A stretch of DNA of 33,558 nucleotides from Candidatus Woesearchaeota archaeon CG1_02_57_44 (GTDB taxonomy: Archaea; Nanobdellota; Nanobdellia; Woesearchaeales; CG1-02-57-44): positions 52,209 through 85,766 of the forward strand of contig MNWW01000067.1 of assembly GCA_001871415.1 (NCBI GenBank), read 5' to 3'. Each line of letters starts with the position of its first letter. The stretch's first letter is position 1. Shown here in pieces: positions 1 through 9,053 of the stretch. Both the position numbers and the translations under genes were made by a program. The notes beneath the pieces are model-generated. The model did no database searches. It was not told where the DNA came from and worked only from the letters and a program-made list of their open reading frames with translations.

Positions 1-313
1 GTATTGTCTGTTGTTGTCGTGTAGTGTCTTTCCTTTTATTGACAGACCTTTTTAGCTGTATGTGGTATTGTCGCAAATGATATTGCTTGTGAAGAATAAT
101 CGCCGGGCAGCGACCCTTACGCCCGGCCTTGTGTGGGGAAGTCCAGATGGCCGCTTGTCAGTTGTGTTGTGAATGTGCTTAATAATGGTGCGTGCGAAAA
201 TTACGGAAAATCTCCGGATTTCTCGGATGACACATTGACAAAGGATACCCTCTGGCCTTCCCTGTATGGTGTCCGGCAGGCAGCAGATGCTTCAGGGGCT
301 GCTGGCTTACTGT
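1..313. other. intergenic region, no gene recognised
   Basis: This AT-rich stretch precedes the 3' end of the bactofilin-like gene, which lies on the minus strand. The only open frame on the plus strand (133-348) has no recognisable domain and runs into the downstream gene in antisense, so I do not call it. Short TATTGACAGAC and ATTGTCTG words occur here and again near 1505-1540 and 18450; their meaning is unclear. Confidence 0.5.
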
Positions 314-1348
314 TCACTTCAGCATCGCGCCGAGACCGAACAATATAGCCAACGCGTGAACGAAGAATCCCAGCACTGGGATGTGCATGAGGATGCCCAG
401 CACCAACGCGCCCAGCACCGCAGGCCAGATGCTCTTTCGCTTCGGCAGCAGAGCATCGCCGAGCCACATGGCTGAGAGGATAGGCGCAAGGAGCATCGCC
501 AGGATGTAAGCGACGATGCCCAGCAGGGCGAGCGGGATGCCTATCAGGGTGATGAAGAGCAACAGGATGGCGAACGGCGCGAGCACGGCCACCAGCAGAC
601 CTCCGAGGAACGCGCTGCCGGGTCTTTTCCTGAGGTTCTTGAGACGCTTTGTCATTGCCTTGGGAAAGAGCCATGCCGCGAGCAAGGTGACGATGATGAA
701 GCTGAGGATGGATGATACCTTGGCGGCATAATTCTGATTGCGCGCAGCTTTGGCGACACGTGTATGCTGCAGGAGCTGTCCGTTCACCGTCGCGCTATTG
801 GTGAACGAGTCTGTTCCCTGATCGACGTTGCCGGAGACCGTCCCTTTCAGGGTCAGGCTTGTTGCGGTTGCCGTAAGGTTGCCAGCGATATCGCCGTCCA
901 CATTCGCAGTGTTGGCTTCTATCTTCAGGTTGCCATTGACCGGGCCGTTCACTATGATGTTCTGGCCTGTCAGGTAACCGCCCTTGCCGAGCATGCCCTT
1001 TACCTGCACATCACGGGCGAGAGCGATGACCTCGCCGTGGATGTCGCTGTTGATGATGAGGGTTTGCGCGGCTATGCGCACATCGCCGCCGATAGGGGCG
1101 TTGATGGTCACGGTCTGCGCTGCCAGTACGGCGTCATCGCCGATGGGCTGGTTGATGGTGATGGTCTGACCTGCAGCGTATAGATCGCCGGAGATGGGCG
1201 CATTCACCTGGATAAGATTGCCGGTCGCATACGCGTTGTCCCTGACAGGACTGTCAATGTTCTGAGTGAACGTCGCGGCCGAGACAGTGATCGGGACCAG
1301 CGTGATGAGCAATGCGAGCAGGAGTATTGATAGGGTTTGGGCTTTCAT
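314..1348 (-). CDS. bactofilin-like polymer-forming membrane protein
   Basis: A 344-residue predicted surface protein. Residues 1-24 form a signal peptide ending in a VSAA-type site. Residues about 25-205 are short repeats rich in I/V, G, N and T, with recurring INAPIGGDV- and VNGPVNGNL-type turns, the pattern of a right-handed beta-helix as in bactofilins (polymer-forming family). The last ~135 residues hold four or five hydrophobic helices joined by a basic loop with several K and R (about 232-243). The architecture of exported beta-helix plus C-terminal membrane bundle suggests a membrane-anchored scaffold or polymer on the outer face, not the usual cytoplasmic bactofilin. A TTTTATG TATA-like box at 1371-1380 lies about 27 nt before the ATG, supporting this start and a leaderless mRNA. 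It is followed on the plus coordinate side by nadB on the same strand but with its own promoter. Function is inferred from fold only. Confidence 0.75.
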   Translation of the reverse strand: MKAQTLSILLLALLITLVPITVSAATFTQNIDSPVRDNAYATGNLIQVNAPISGDLYAAGQTITINQPIGDDAVLAAQTVTINAPIGGDVRIAAQTLIINSDIHGEVIALARDVQVKGMLGKGGYLTGQNIIVNGPVNGNLKIEANTANVDGDIAGNLTATATSLTLKGTVSGNVDQGTDSFTNSATVNGQLLQHTRVAKAARNQNYAAKVSSILSFIIVTLLAAWLFPKAMTKRLKNLRKRPGSAFLGGLLVAVLAPFAILLLFITLIGIPLALLGIVAYILAMLLAPILSAMWLGDALLPKRKSIWPAVLGALVLGILMHIPVLGFFVHALAILFGLGAMLK

Positions 1349-1562
1349 AGCCCTTGGTATAACGAGCTTGCATAAAATGGTTTTGGAGAAAGATGAGATT
1401 TAGAAGTGAGCTTTTCGCGTCGGTGATATCAGACTCGTATCGTATTTGTCTTCACGTTGTGACGAAATAGGGGAAAAACTGCGACGCTTGCGCATATGAA
1501 TGATGTATATTGTCTGGAATGGTGTACATTGTCTGATTCCTATGTCCTCACATTGGGTCTAT
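1349..1562. promoter_or_regulatory. promoter region of the bactofilin-like gene and nadB 3' flank
   Basis: A 214-nt gap between two minus-strand genes. It contains the TATA-like element at 1371-1380 (TTTTATG on the minus strand), about 27 nt from the downstream ATG. At 1503-1534 the phrase TATTGTCTG / CATTGTCTG occurs twice with about 18 nt spacing; a protein-binding direct repeat is possible but unproven. Confidence 0.4.
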
Positions 1563-3278
1563 TCAATGCCTGCGTGGTTGGTATGGTATACCGTGCAGGT
1601 CTTTGCTGACGTATGTGACAATCGGCTTGTCGTCCTTCTGCGGAAAATCTGTCCTGAAATGTCCGCCACGGCTCTCTTCGCACTGCAACGCGGCAGTGGC
1701 CATGAGGTATCCGGCGAGCGTGGCATTACGGAGCTCGAGCGTCTCATTGCTCATGATACTGTCCCAGTACAGGTCCAATGCCGCAAGATGCAGGCCTCTC
1801 ATGGCGTGCTGCGCCGCCTGAAGCCGTGGCCCGCTGCGCTCGATGCCAACCAGATTGGTGGCGATATGCCGCGTGCTGTCCCAGAGGGTGTTGCGCGCTG
1901 CTTCGTCTATCTCCTGGGTTGCATGGGTGTAGCGCCAGGGCCGCAGACTGTCTCTTGGTCGACGCGGATGTGACAGTGCGTCCGTCGCGGCAAGCAGTCC
2001 GTACAGCGCGCCTTCGGGCAAGGAATTGGACGCAAGACGATTCGCGCCCATGAGGCCTGTATAGGCGCATTCGCCGATGACATAGAGTCCTGTGATTGCG
2101 CTACCACCATGGATGTTGACAGGCACGCCGCCGCAGGTGTAGTGGGCGGCGGGCACCACCGGCGCGGACTGCTCGGAGATATCGATGCCCTGCTCGAGGC
2201 AGAATCTGAAGATGGTCGGGAATTCCTGCTCAAGCTGCTCACGGCTCTTGCCTGTCACAGCTGTTGTCAAGTTCAGCCAGACATTGCTGATAGGATTGCC
2301 CTTGCTGTGCTCCTGCTGCATGGCGGTGTAGATGGCGCGCGCGACAATATCGCGTGTACTGTGGCTGCTGTGCCCGGGCACGATGACGCTCACGAGGTCC
2401 TCGGTGCTCTCTGGCGTCAAGGCGAGTACGCCTCCCACTGCTTCACCGCGCAGCGCCTCGGTCATCAGGAACCTGCGATTCGCGTTCGCGCCAGGATCGA
2501 AATAGACGGTGGGATGAAACTGCGTCTTGTCGAGGTTCAACACCGAGGCCCCTGCATCAAAAGCCATGACGATACCGTCACCGGTGATGGTCGACTGATT
2601 GCTCGTCACCTGATAGACCCTGCCTGCGCCGCCCGTGGCGATGATGGTGTTGCCTGCGGCGAATGTGCGCACCCTGCCGATCTCGCGGTCCAGGACATAC
2701 GCACCACAACAGGTCTTTCCTTGAGCGGTGTTTTCTGTTATCAGATCTATGGCCGCGTGATGCTCAAGGACCGTGATGTTCGGATGTGCGCGGATGTGGT
2801 CTTCCAGGGACATCTGCACGGCATGGCCTGTATAGTCAGCGACAGGATACACGCGAGGGACGCTGTGGCCTCCTTCCTGATGCAGGACATAGACGCCGTC
2901 TTTCCTGTCGAAGGCAACGCCTTGGTGCTCCAAATACCCGATGACATCCCCATAGGCGCGCCTGACGAACATCTCCACGACATCAGGATTACATGATCCA
3001 TCGCCGGCGCGCAAGGTGTCCTCAACGTGCGAGCGGTAGGAGTCAAGGCCTGCCGCGACGGCCTCAGGCGACACAGCGGATATGCCTCCCTGCGCGAGAT
3101 CAGAGTTGCACTCGTCCATGCGGCCCTTGGTGATGAGCGTCACGTCGGCACCGCGGTCAGCGAGCTCTAATGCTGCCCGGTCGCCGGCGATGCCCGAGCC
3201 GATGACCAGGTAGGGCGCATTCACCTGCGCTGATCGCTCGATGGAACCGGGCCTTGGCTTTACACCCTGCGGGCTCAT
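1563..3278 (-). CDS. nadB: L-aspartate oxidase (NadB)
   Basis: A 571-residue flavoprotein of the succinate dehydrogenase/fumarate reductase family. L-aspartate oxidase converts L-aspartate to iminoaspartate, the first step of de novo NAD synthesis, with FAD. Visible motifs are the FAD-binding start (VIGSGIAGDRAALELA), DLAQGGISAV, the QFHPT loop, FLMTEALRGE, the RDIVARAI segment, AHYTCGGV and NRLASNSLPEGALYG near the second FAD contact. AQGGI and the short C-terminus favour NadB over SdhA/FrdA. The EGGHS stretch is followed by PRVYPVAD, where bacterial NadB usually has a histidine (RILHAAD). I start at the ATG at 3278: a TATA-like CATTATAG lies 27 nt upstream, and the longer reading from 3386 adds a non-homologous tail crossing that promoter. 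No NadA or NadC gene is nearby. The next gene upstream is divergent. Confidence 0.86.
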   Translation of the reverse strand: MSPQGVKPRPGSIERSAQVNAPYLVIGSGIAGDRAALELADRGADVTLITKGRMDECNSDLAQGGISAVSPEAVAAGLDSYRSHVEDTLRAGDGSCNPDVVEMFVRRAYGDVIGYLEHQGVAFDRKDGVYVLHQEGGHSVPRVYPVADYTGHAVQMSLEDHIRAHPNITVLEHHAAIDLITENTAQGKTCCGAYVLDREIGRVRTFAAGNTIIATGGAGRVYQVTSNQSTITGDGIVMAFDAGASVLNLDKTQFHPTVYFDPGANANRRFLMTEALRGEAVGGVLALTPESTEDLVSVIVPGHSSHSTRDIVARAIYTAMQQEHSKGNPISNVWLNLTTAVTGKSREQLEQEFPTIFRFCLEQGIDISEQSAPVVPAAHYTCGGVPVNIHGGSAITGLYVIGECAYTGLMGANRLASNSLPEGALYGLLAATDALSHPRRPRDSLRPWRYTHATQEIDEAARNTLWDSTRHIATNLVGIERSGPRLQAAQHAMRGLHLAALDLYWDSIMSNETLELRNATLAGYLMATAALQCEESRGGHFRTDFPQKDDKPIVTYVSKDLHGIPYQPRRH

Positions 3279-3300
3279 GATGGTGAGGAATTCCCCCTTG

Positions 3301-3310
3301 GCTATAATGG
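3301..3310 (-). promoter_or_regulatory. TATA box of nadB
   Basis: CCATTATAGC on the minus strand is centred about 27 nt from the ATG at 3278, the spacing expected for a leaderless archaeal transcript. Confidence 0.45.
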
Positions 3311-3423
3311 TTGTTGCATGGCAGGTTCCTGCTGCCTTCCATGCCACGGCTCCGGCAGAGGATATCGAATGTAGCAAAAGCACCATCCCATGTTCTCATT
3401 ACACAATAGTGAATCCATCCAAA

Positions 3424-3435
3424 GCTTTATAAAGC
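3424..3435 (+). promoter_or_regulatory. palindromic TATA box for the 1112-residue protein
   Basis: GCTTTATAAAGC is a perfect 12-nt palindrome holding the TATA element TTTATAAA, centred about 29 nt before the ATG at 3459. A CAAA sequence directly 5' could act as BRE. This supports 3459 over 3390 as the start. Confidence 0.6.
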
Positions 3436-3458
3436 ACCTTGTAATTTTCGACGCTGTC

Positions 3459-6400
3459 ATGTCTTTTTGCACTCCTGAAGGCATCGAGGTCCCCGGGACG
3501 CCTGCCCGCCATGGCAGTGATGCGCGAAAGCAAGCGATAGCGCTGCGAAAAGTCGAGATCCTGCGCGGGCAGTACCTGGACTTCGGGGCTGCTGTCGCGC
3601 AGCGGCTTGGTGTCGAGGGATTCATGGACGATCTCGGATCACGAGTATCCACTGAGCGTCTCCTGCATGATGCAGGCAGACTGCTCGTCGGAGAATACAG
3701 CATGCAGATAGGCGGGCCGAGCATGGCTGCGTGCATGCTAACGCAACCGACCACATCATTCAACCATGCTGTCGGCAGCGCTGCACTGGATGCGCTGGCC
3801 GATGCCCTGGTCGTCGGTGTGGCCTTGAAAGGCTTCAGCTACGCGGTCGCTGATGCACAAGGGCAGGGGTTGCTGGGCCTGATGCAGGACGTGGTCGCTC
3901 AAGGTCCTATTGCGCTTCCGGGCTTATTGGACGGGTATTTCTCTTTCCTGCCGGGCAGCGCCTTTGAGCGGAATCTGGCGCAGGTGCTAGCCCATGATGG
4001 TGCTGGCGCGCAGGGGAACGGCAGGGTGCTTGGAATGCATGATGGGCATCTGGCAAGCGCGGTGGAGTCCGTCTTCGCAGATTATCAGGAACAATACCAG
4101 CGGCGCCAGGACGAGCGCTTCTATCAGACAGGGTTTCTCTGGAAGACCGCATACCACGCGGCCGGTAGCATGATCGCCGGATGGGGCGGCGACTATGCTC
4201 ATCTTGCGCGACCATTGCTCACGCAGGTGATGCTTGAGAGGATGGGATGGTCTGATGCAGGACCTTCTGGTTCCAATGGGCACCTGCCAGAGGTCCGATC
4301 CATGAGTGTCGTGCAGGCAGCCTGCGTTGCATTGACCGGCATGCTGGAAGCGGCGGGCACCCCATTGCCGCGTTGTGTCTATGCGAATGGGCACTTTGCG
4401 CCGGCGCATCTGGACAAATCCCCGCTCTGTGACCTGCTCCACGCAGAAAATCCCGCAGCGCAGGAAGATGTGTGGGACGGCATCAAGGCGTCCATGATGC
4501 TCGCCAATGGATGGTCCGAGGCACTACCCCTGCTTGTTGACGCTGACGGCGCGTACCTTCGGACTCTGCAGCACATGATGCCCGCGCTGGATGCTAAGAC
4601 CGTCATGTCGCAGACGACTTCTGCTCCAGCAAGGATGGTCGCGCAAGCCATCTACAATCTCGACAGGGGACATCGGGAAATAGCGCTCCATGAGCTCTCC
4701 CTTGCGATGCAGGCGACTGGCGACATCACGCAACATGTCCATGCAGGCGTCCGACGCGTCTGTTCCATGGACGGTCATGCACGTCAGGACCTTGGCATCA
4801 ACCCGCAAAGAGCCTATGCGGAACGCTACACGACAATGAGCGTCAGCATGGCACGCGCGCTCGCCTATGACCTGCAGCAGCCGGTGGCGGCTATGCAGTT
4901 GCTCGCTGACGTGCCTGCAGCCGCGGCCACAGGCAGTGTCCCGCTGGAGCTCGCGGCCATCGCGTATCATCAGGCATCGCTCGCTGCTGCGGGTCAAGAG
5001 GACGACGCTGCAACGCTGAGAGACGCAGGCAATGCCTTCATGCGACGGGTGAGGCAGCACGAGTTCCTGCCGTCCCCCCATTCCTATCTGCTCGGGAAAC
5101 TCGCGAGCATGACGGCCAATGCCACGTCGCGCACAGAGCTCTGCGAGCTCATGGTCGGCGTCTATCAACCCTGCATTGAACTTGGCGATGACACCGCGCT
5201 CGTGCAGGCGACGCTGCAGTTCGCGCTCCATGAGCTGCATCTTGGCGCGCAGCGGGAGAAGACCGCGCAACTTGCCGAGGATATGGGCTATCGGTTCGCC
5301 ACGCTGTATGGCTGCCCTGATTATGGCAGTCCGCATTTCCTCGCAATGCTCGAGAAGCATCTTCTTGGCGAGGATGCTGGTCTTTATGCACCTGCCATCC
5401 ATGACCTCCACAGACAGGTCCTGCGGCACCGCAGGGATGCAGAAGAACATTTCTCGTCTTTTGCCAGCATCATCGGCTCGGTGGATCTGGCAGAGGATGC
5501 CCATTTCATCCCGATCGGCGATACTGTCTATCGCATGACCACTGGCGGACATCCGTTCGTGGAGCCGATAGCAGGCACGATCGCCATCAAGGTGACTGAC
5601 GCAACAGAAGTGGATGCGCTGCGTGCTGTGCGGGCGGTCATTGATGATCCGTTTCCCATGTTTCCGGCTTCTGTCGTGGGCTACAAGGGGGGCTGCGGCG
5701 ATCAGCAGGGCAACTACTTGCTGCTCCTTGCGCTTGGTCAGGGCACGCTTGCCATGGAAGCGCAAGATGCGCGCGTCCCGCTGCAGGATCGTATCAGCGC
5801 ATTGCTGCACGCTGGATTCAACTGGTCGCGGATGCCAAGGCAATTGCATCCTGAGGCATTGCCCGGATTGTTCACTGACGACGCTGACCACTACGTCTGG
5901 ACCGCTCGCGTTGCCCCTGAGGAACAGGTCGCCATCCCCCTGCGCAAGACACAACTACCGGGGGAAGTGGTGCGCAAGGTACTGGGAAAGGATACGGATG
6001 CGGTCCAACGCTCAGTCCCTGAAGGCGCTGGCTATGTGGTGCAGGATGGCACGCGTGTGTATGTGCCCGGTCAGAGCAAGGCCCTGGACTGGATGCTGAC
6101 GTCACTTGACGACTATCACACAAGGGGCATGAAGCAGATAACCGATGGCATGGGGCGAGCGGAGCGCGAGGCCTACGCGATGAGCGGATGCTGTGTGCTC
6201 AGCACCAATCCTAAGCTGGAGAATTTCCTGGCAGATGGCACCATGATAGATTTTTCCCATCTGGTCGTCGGCGACCCGATGTTCTATTTCTCGCTCTTCA
6301 CCATGGATCCGAGGATGGCAGCGCTGTTGCACTACCCCGTCGCCCTACGGCATGCTGATGCGCCGCGGCCTCTGGAGGATGTGCTCGTCGGCAGGTTGGC

Positions 6401-6797
6401 TGACATGCTCACCATGGTGACACCGCTTGCAGCGACAGGCGAAGAGGGGGATGCCATCGTCCTGCACCAGATGTTCGATTTCGCAGGCTCTCCTGCTGAG
6501 CATGGTGCAGACGCTTCCATGGTACGTGATGCCATCATCGCTTCTTACTGGCATCAGAAACCTCTGCAAGCCATCGGCTCGTCATTCGCCTATGCTGCCC
6601 GGGAAGACTATGGCAGGGCGAACCTGTTCGCATGGCATGCGCTCAGCGCGCTGCTGCCCGGCTGCATCGGTGCCCGCCAGCTCGGCTACGCGTTCACCAA
6701 CCTGGTGTTCAGGACAGGGCACGCGGAGATGCAGGAATTCCTTGCAAAAGAGTTTCCGGACCCTGCGCATTACGCATGCGCGGGAATAGTGGTGTGA
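3459..6797 (+). CDS. large protein with helical repeats and cryptic C-terminal kinase-like domain
   Basis: A 1112-residue protein without signal peptide or membrane segments, not assignable to a named family by eye. Residues 1 to about 660 are mostly alpha-helical and alanine-rich, suggesting TPR- or HEAT-like repeats. From about 685 it resembles an aminoglycoside-phosphotransferase/protein-kinase fold: GTIAIKV with the candidate beta-3 lysine K711, then a helix with glutamate (TEVDALRAV), a catalytic-loop-like STNPKLENFL (915-924) that lines up with HRDxKPENxL, and MIDFSHLVVGDP (929-940) in place of the DFG loop, followed by an APH-like GDP. The HRD is replaced by STN, so the catalytic aspartate would be asparagine (N917), which suggests a pseudokinase or unusual chemistry. 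The start at 3459 is favoured by a TATA box 29 nt upstream. It is divergent from nadB. The kinase assignment is my inference from motif order. Confidence 0.55.
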   Translation: MSFCTPEGIEVPGTPARHGSDARKQAIALRKVEILRGQYLDFGAAVAQRLGVEGFMDDLGSRVSTERLLHDAGRLLVGEYSMQIGGPSMAACMLTQPTTSFNHAVGSAALDALADALVVGVALKGFSYAVADAQGQGLLGLMQDVVAQGPIALPGLLDGYFSFLPGSAFERNLAQVLAHDGAGAQGNGRVLGMHDGHLASAVESVFADYQEQYQRRQDERFYQTGFLWKTAYHAAGSMIAGWGGDYAHLARPLLTQVMLERMGWSDAGPSGSNGHLPEVRSMSVVQAACVALTGMLEAAGTPLPRCVYANGHFAPAHLDKSPLCDLLHAENPAAQEDVWDGIKASMMLANGWSEALPLLVDADGAYLRTLQHMMPALDAKTVMSQTTSAPARMVAQAIYNLDRGHREIALHELSLAMQATGDITQHVHAGVRRVCSMDGHARQDLGINPQRAYAERYTTMSVSMARALAYDLQQPVAAMQLLADVPAAAATGSVPLELAAIAYHQASLAAAGQEDDAATLRDAGNAFMRRVRQHEFLPSPHSYLLGKLASMTANATSRTELCELMVGVYQPCIELGDDTALVQATLQFALHELHLGAQREKTAQLAEDMGYRFATLYGCPDYGSPHFLAMLEKHLLGEDAGLYAPAIHDLHRQVLRHRRDAEEHFSSFASIIGSVDLAEDAHFIPIGDTVYRMTTGGHPFVEPIAGTIAIKVTDATEVDALRAVRAVIDDPFPMFPASVVGYKGGCGDQQGNYLLLLALGQGTLAMEAQDARVPLQDRISALLHAGFNWSRMPRQLHPEALPGLFTDDADHYVWTARVAPEEQVAIPLRKTQLPGEVVRKVLGKDTDAVQRSVPEGAGYVVQDGTRVYVPGQSKALDWMLTSLDDYHTRGMKQITDGMGRAEREAYAMSGCCVLSTNPKLENFLADGTMIDFSHLVVGDPMFYFSLFTMDPRMAALLHYPVALRHADAPRPLEDVLVGRLADMLTMVTPLAATGEEGDAIVLHQMFDFAGSPAEHGADASMVRDAIIASYWHQKPLQAIGSSFAYAAREDYGRANLFAWHALSALLPGCIGARQLGYAFTNLVFRTGHAEMQEFLAKEFPDPAHYACAGIVV

Positions 6798-6867
6798 ATG
6801 CAGTGGCTGCTCAGGGCTTTGGCATGGCCAATGGTGGTCAGGTGATCGCCACGGGCGATATTGGTCG

Positions 6868-7764
6868 TCAGAGGAACACCAGCAGCAGCTCGGTATCCAT
6901 GACCAGCTCTGCCAGCGCAGAGCAGTAGGCAAGGATGCGGGCCTCCTTCGGTCTGCAGTGCTCGAATTCCTTCTCGATCGCAGCGACGAGCTGTTTTCTC
7001 TTTTCCTTGAAGCCCGGCAACGCTTTCTTGTCCATGTGAAAGTACAGTCGCTCCAGCTGGGCTACCAGCTCTCCCAGGGATGCCATGATAGAGCGCAGCT
7101 CTGGACGCTGCGTCACCTTCGCATCCTTGAGATGCGAGGCGAGATGGCAGAACTGATCGCTCATCTTCTCCAGGTGATCGAGGATGATGAAACTATAGGT
7201 GGCGTGGCTGCGTTCCGCTGAGGATACTTTGTTGATGACGCGCTTGCAGAAATTGGTCAACTTGTCCATAAGCGGTTCGAGCTCCGCGATGCGGGCCAAT
7301 GCGTCTTTGTCATTCCCTTGCCAGGCATCGGGCAGTTCCTTGGCCATGTTGGTGAGGATGGTGAATGCCCTGCGCTGCATGGCCTCCGACTCCTCCTCCA
7401 TGGGCGCTGCCACATTGCGGATGCTGACATGATGCTCGCCCTGGTCCATGAGCGCGTAGCCCAGCAGCTCCTCTAGGCGCTCGCGCAGACGCTCGATGCG
7501 GGCTTTGCCATCGAAGAGTATCTCTATCTCGTCATAGCCCATGATGTAGAGCATGGTCAGGTAGCGGCGCAGGAAGAGCTCTCCTTTCTTCACCTGTATC
7601 TTCGCTTTCTTCTTCCCCGGCGCGCTGGTGCAGAGCATGAGGCAGTTGCCGTTCTGCTCGACGCTGACGCGGCTCCCTTTGGTGAGGCCGTTCGCTCTCA
7701 CCCAGGTGATGGGCAATGAGATGACCTTGGTCTTGCCGCCCAGTTCGATGATGCTGCGTTCCAT
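6868..7764 (-). CDS. AbrB-PhoU fusion phosphate-uptake regulator
   Basis: A 298-residue cytoplasmic regulator. Residues 1-50 are a SpoVT/AbrB swapped-hairpin DNA-binding domain (GGKTKVISLPITWVRANGL, then KGSRVSVEQNG). Residues about 105-290 form long helices of the PhoU type with repeated E/D and K/R patterns. The AbrB-PhoU combination is a well-known archaeal form thought to connect phosphate transport with transcription. No pst transport genes are within the window, so the target is unknown. The upstream region shared with the divergent oxidoreductase is very AT-rich and has a TATATATA box at 7791-7799, about 31 nt before the ATG. It ends convergently with the kinase-like gene, about 70 nt away. 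Confidence 0.85.
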   Translation of the reverse strand: MERSIIELGGKTKVISLPITWVRANGLTKGSRVSVEQNGNCLMLCTSAPGKKKAKIQVKKGELFLRRYLTMLYIMGYDEIEILFDGKARIERLRERLEELLGYALMDQGEHHVSIRNVAAPMEEESEAMQRRAFTILTNMAKELPDAWQGNDKDALARIAELEPLMDKLTNFCKRVINKVSSAERSHATYSFIILDHLEKMSDQFCHLASHLKDAKVTQRPELRSIMASLGELVAQLERLYFHMDKKALPGFKEKRKQLVAAIEKEFEHCRPKEARILAYCSALAELVMDTELLLVFL

Positions 7765-7774
7765 GTCAGGGACC

Positions 7775-7869
7775 CTATAACCTTATACCAATATATATAG
7801 TATTATGACTAAATATATAATTTTTACGGCGGTTCTGCGGTTCTTGGGTCGTGACCCGGAGGCACTCGT
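7775..7869. promoter_or_regulatory. divergent promoter region between PhoU-like regulator and oxidoreductase
   Basis: Two TATA-like blocks lie back to back. ATATATATA at 7791-7799 serves the minus-strand regulator. AAATATATAA at 7811-7820 would place the plus-strand start site near 7843, leaving a short leader with a strong ribosome site GGAGG at 7858-7862, 7 nt before the ATG at 7870. Confidence 0.55.
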
Positions 7870-9048
7870 ATGGTCGCATCTTCACTTGACGTGCTCATCG
7901 TCGGAACCGGCATGATGGGCAATCTGGTTGGGCCGCAGGTCCGGCGCGTCGGCGGAAACGTCGTCGGGGTCGTGAGCCGCGACGCGGAGAGGGGCACAGC
8001 GTTTCTGGACGGCATCAATGAGGCCGCTCCCGTGTGGACCGACTACGAGACCGCGCTCGACGAGTCAGGGGCAAGTGTCGTCGCTGTCCTGACACCTAAT
8101 CAGTATCACGCTGAGCAGGGGATCCTTGCGGCGCAGCGGGGCAAACACGTGTTCATGGAAAAGCCGCTGGCGACGACGGTCGCTGATGCAGAGGCGTTCT
8201 TCTCAGCTGTTACCCGGGCGGGCGTTGCTGCGGAGATCAATAGCCAGTATCGTTATCATGAAACGCTGGATGGTGCGCTCAGCGGCATCATCGTATCAGG
8301 TGAGCTTGGCAATCCCACGTTCATAGACACCGCCTATCTGCAGGATTGGCAGATGGATCCCTCCGCCGCCATCGGATGGCGTCCCATCGTCGAGATCGCA
8401 GGCAAGGGCAAGCTCGTCGGAGACCTTGGCGCGCACTGCCTGCAGACCATGCTGCACCTGTTCGGCGGGGATATCACAGACTTCTCGGGCAAGATGTTCA
8501 ACGTGTTCCCTGTCCGCTACTCGCTGACAGAGGCAGGGACCTTCCCCGACGGCACAGTGCCGAGCTATGCGGAGCGGCCCGACCTCTACACGCAGATGGA
8601 CATGCTCTCTGCGCAGTATTCCGGCGACGACATGGCGACCGCGCAAGGCATGCTGCGCATAGCAGCAGGATACGATGTGCCCTTCCGCGTCGCGCTCTCG
8701 CAGGTCGATGCAGGCCACAAGAACGATTTCACGTTGGATGTGACGTTTGAGCGCGGCAAGGTGCGCTGGAGCCAGGAGCATCCGAATCAGCTCTACATCG
8801 CACGTGCTGACGGACAGGTCACGATATATGAGCGGGGCTCGGCGCCAGGCATCGTAGGCACGCCGCCCGGTCACCCGCAGGGCTATGGCGATGCCATCGC
8901 TCTGGAGCTGCTTCGCATGCATGATGTGATCGGTGAAGGCGGCGATGCTATCCGGGCATACACGCAGCGCAACATCGGCGATGCGGTCAAGGTGATGAAG
9001 GTGCTTGACGCCTGGACGTCGGGGCCTCTGGTCTGTGTGGGGAGGTGA
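7870..9048 (+). CDS. Gfo/Idh/MocA family NAD(P)-dependent oxidoreductase
   Basis: A 392-residue predicted sugar or inositol dehydrogenase-like enzyme. The N-terminus is a Rossmann fold with GTGMMG (12-17), followed by VVGVVSRD, VVAVLTPNQYH and the family signature MEKPLA (the EKP lysine is the usual catalytic residue). The C-terminal half is the alpha/beta substrate domain with GKGKLVGDLGAHCLQTMLHL. Such enzymes oxidise or epimerise sugars, inositols or their derivatives using NAD(P); the substrate cannot be read here. The ATG at 7870 has GGAGG 7 nt upstream. Its stop lies next to the following isomerase gene, whose ribosome site overlaps this gene's end, so the two are a translationally linked pair. 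Confidence 0.88.
   Translation: MVASSLDVLIVGTGMMGNLVGPQVRRVGGNVVGVVSRDAERGTAFLDGINEAAPVWTDYETALDESGASVVAVLTPNQYHAEQGILAAQRGKHVFMEKPLATTVADAEAFFSAVTRAGVAAEINSQYRYHETLDGALSGIIVSGELGNPTFIDTAYLQDWQMDPSAAIGWRPIVEIAGKGKLVGDLGAHCLQTMLHLFGGDITDFSGKMFNVFPVRYSLTEAGTFPDGTVPSYAERPDLYTQMDMLSAQYSGDDMATAQGMLRIAAGYDVPFRVALSQVDAGHKNDFTLDVTFERGKVRWSQEHPNQLYIARADGQVTIYERGSAPGIVGTPPGHPQGYGDAIALELLRMHDVIGEGGDAIRAYTQRNIGDAVKVMKVLDAWTSGPLVCVGR
9041..9048 (+). promoter_or_regulatory. strong Shine-Dalgarno deciding the isomerase start
   Basis: GGAGGTGA matches the full anti-Shine-Dalgarno and sits 5 nt before the ATG at 9054, overlapping the stop codon of the upstream oxidoreductase. It makes 9054 a better start than the GTG at 9045, which lies inside it. 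Confidence 0.7.
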
Positions 9049-9053
9049 AGGAT

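Noticed and set aside
133-348. Plus-strand ORF of 71 residues
   Set aside because: No domain, no ribosome site or TATA box, and it runs antisense into the bactofilin-like gene.
2109-2996. Long plus-strand ORF inside nadB
   Set aside because: An antisense shadow caused by GC-biased third positions; nadB motifs on the minus strand explain the region.
4524-5954. 476-residue minus-strand ORF inside the large kinase-like gene
   Set aside because: Composition of C, R, H and M residues is that of an antisense shadow; the plus-strand frame has the coherent motifs and a TATA box.
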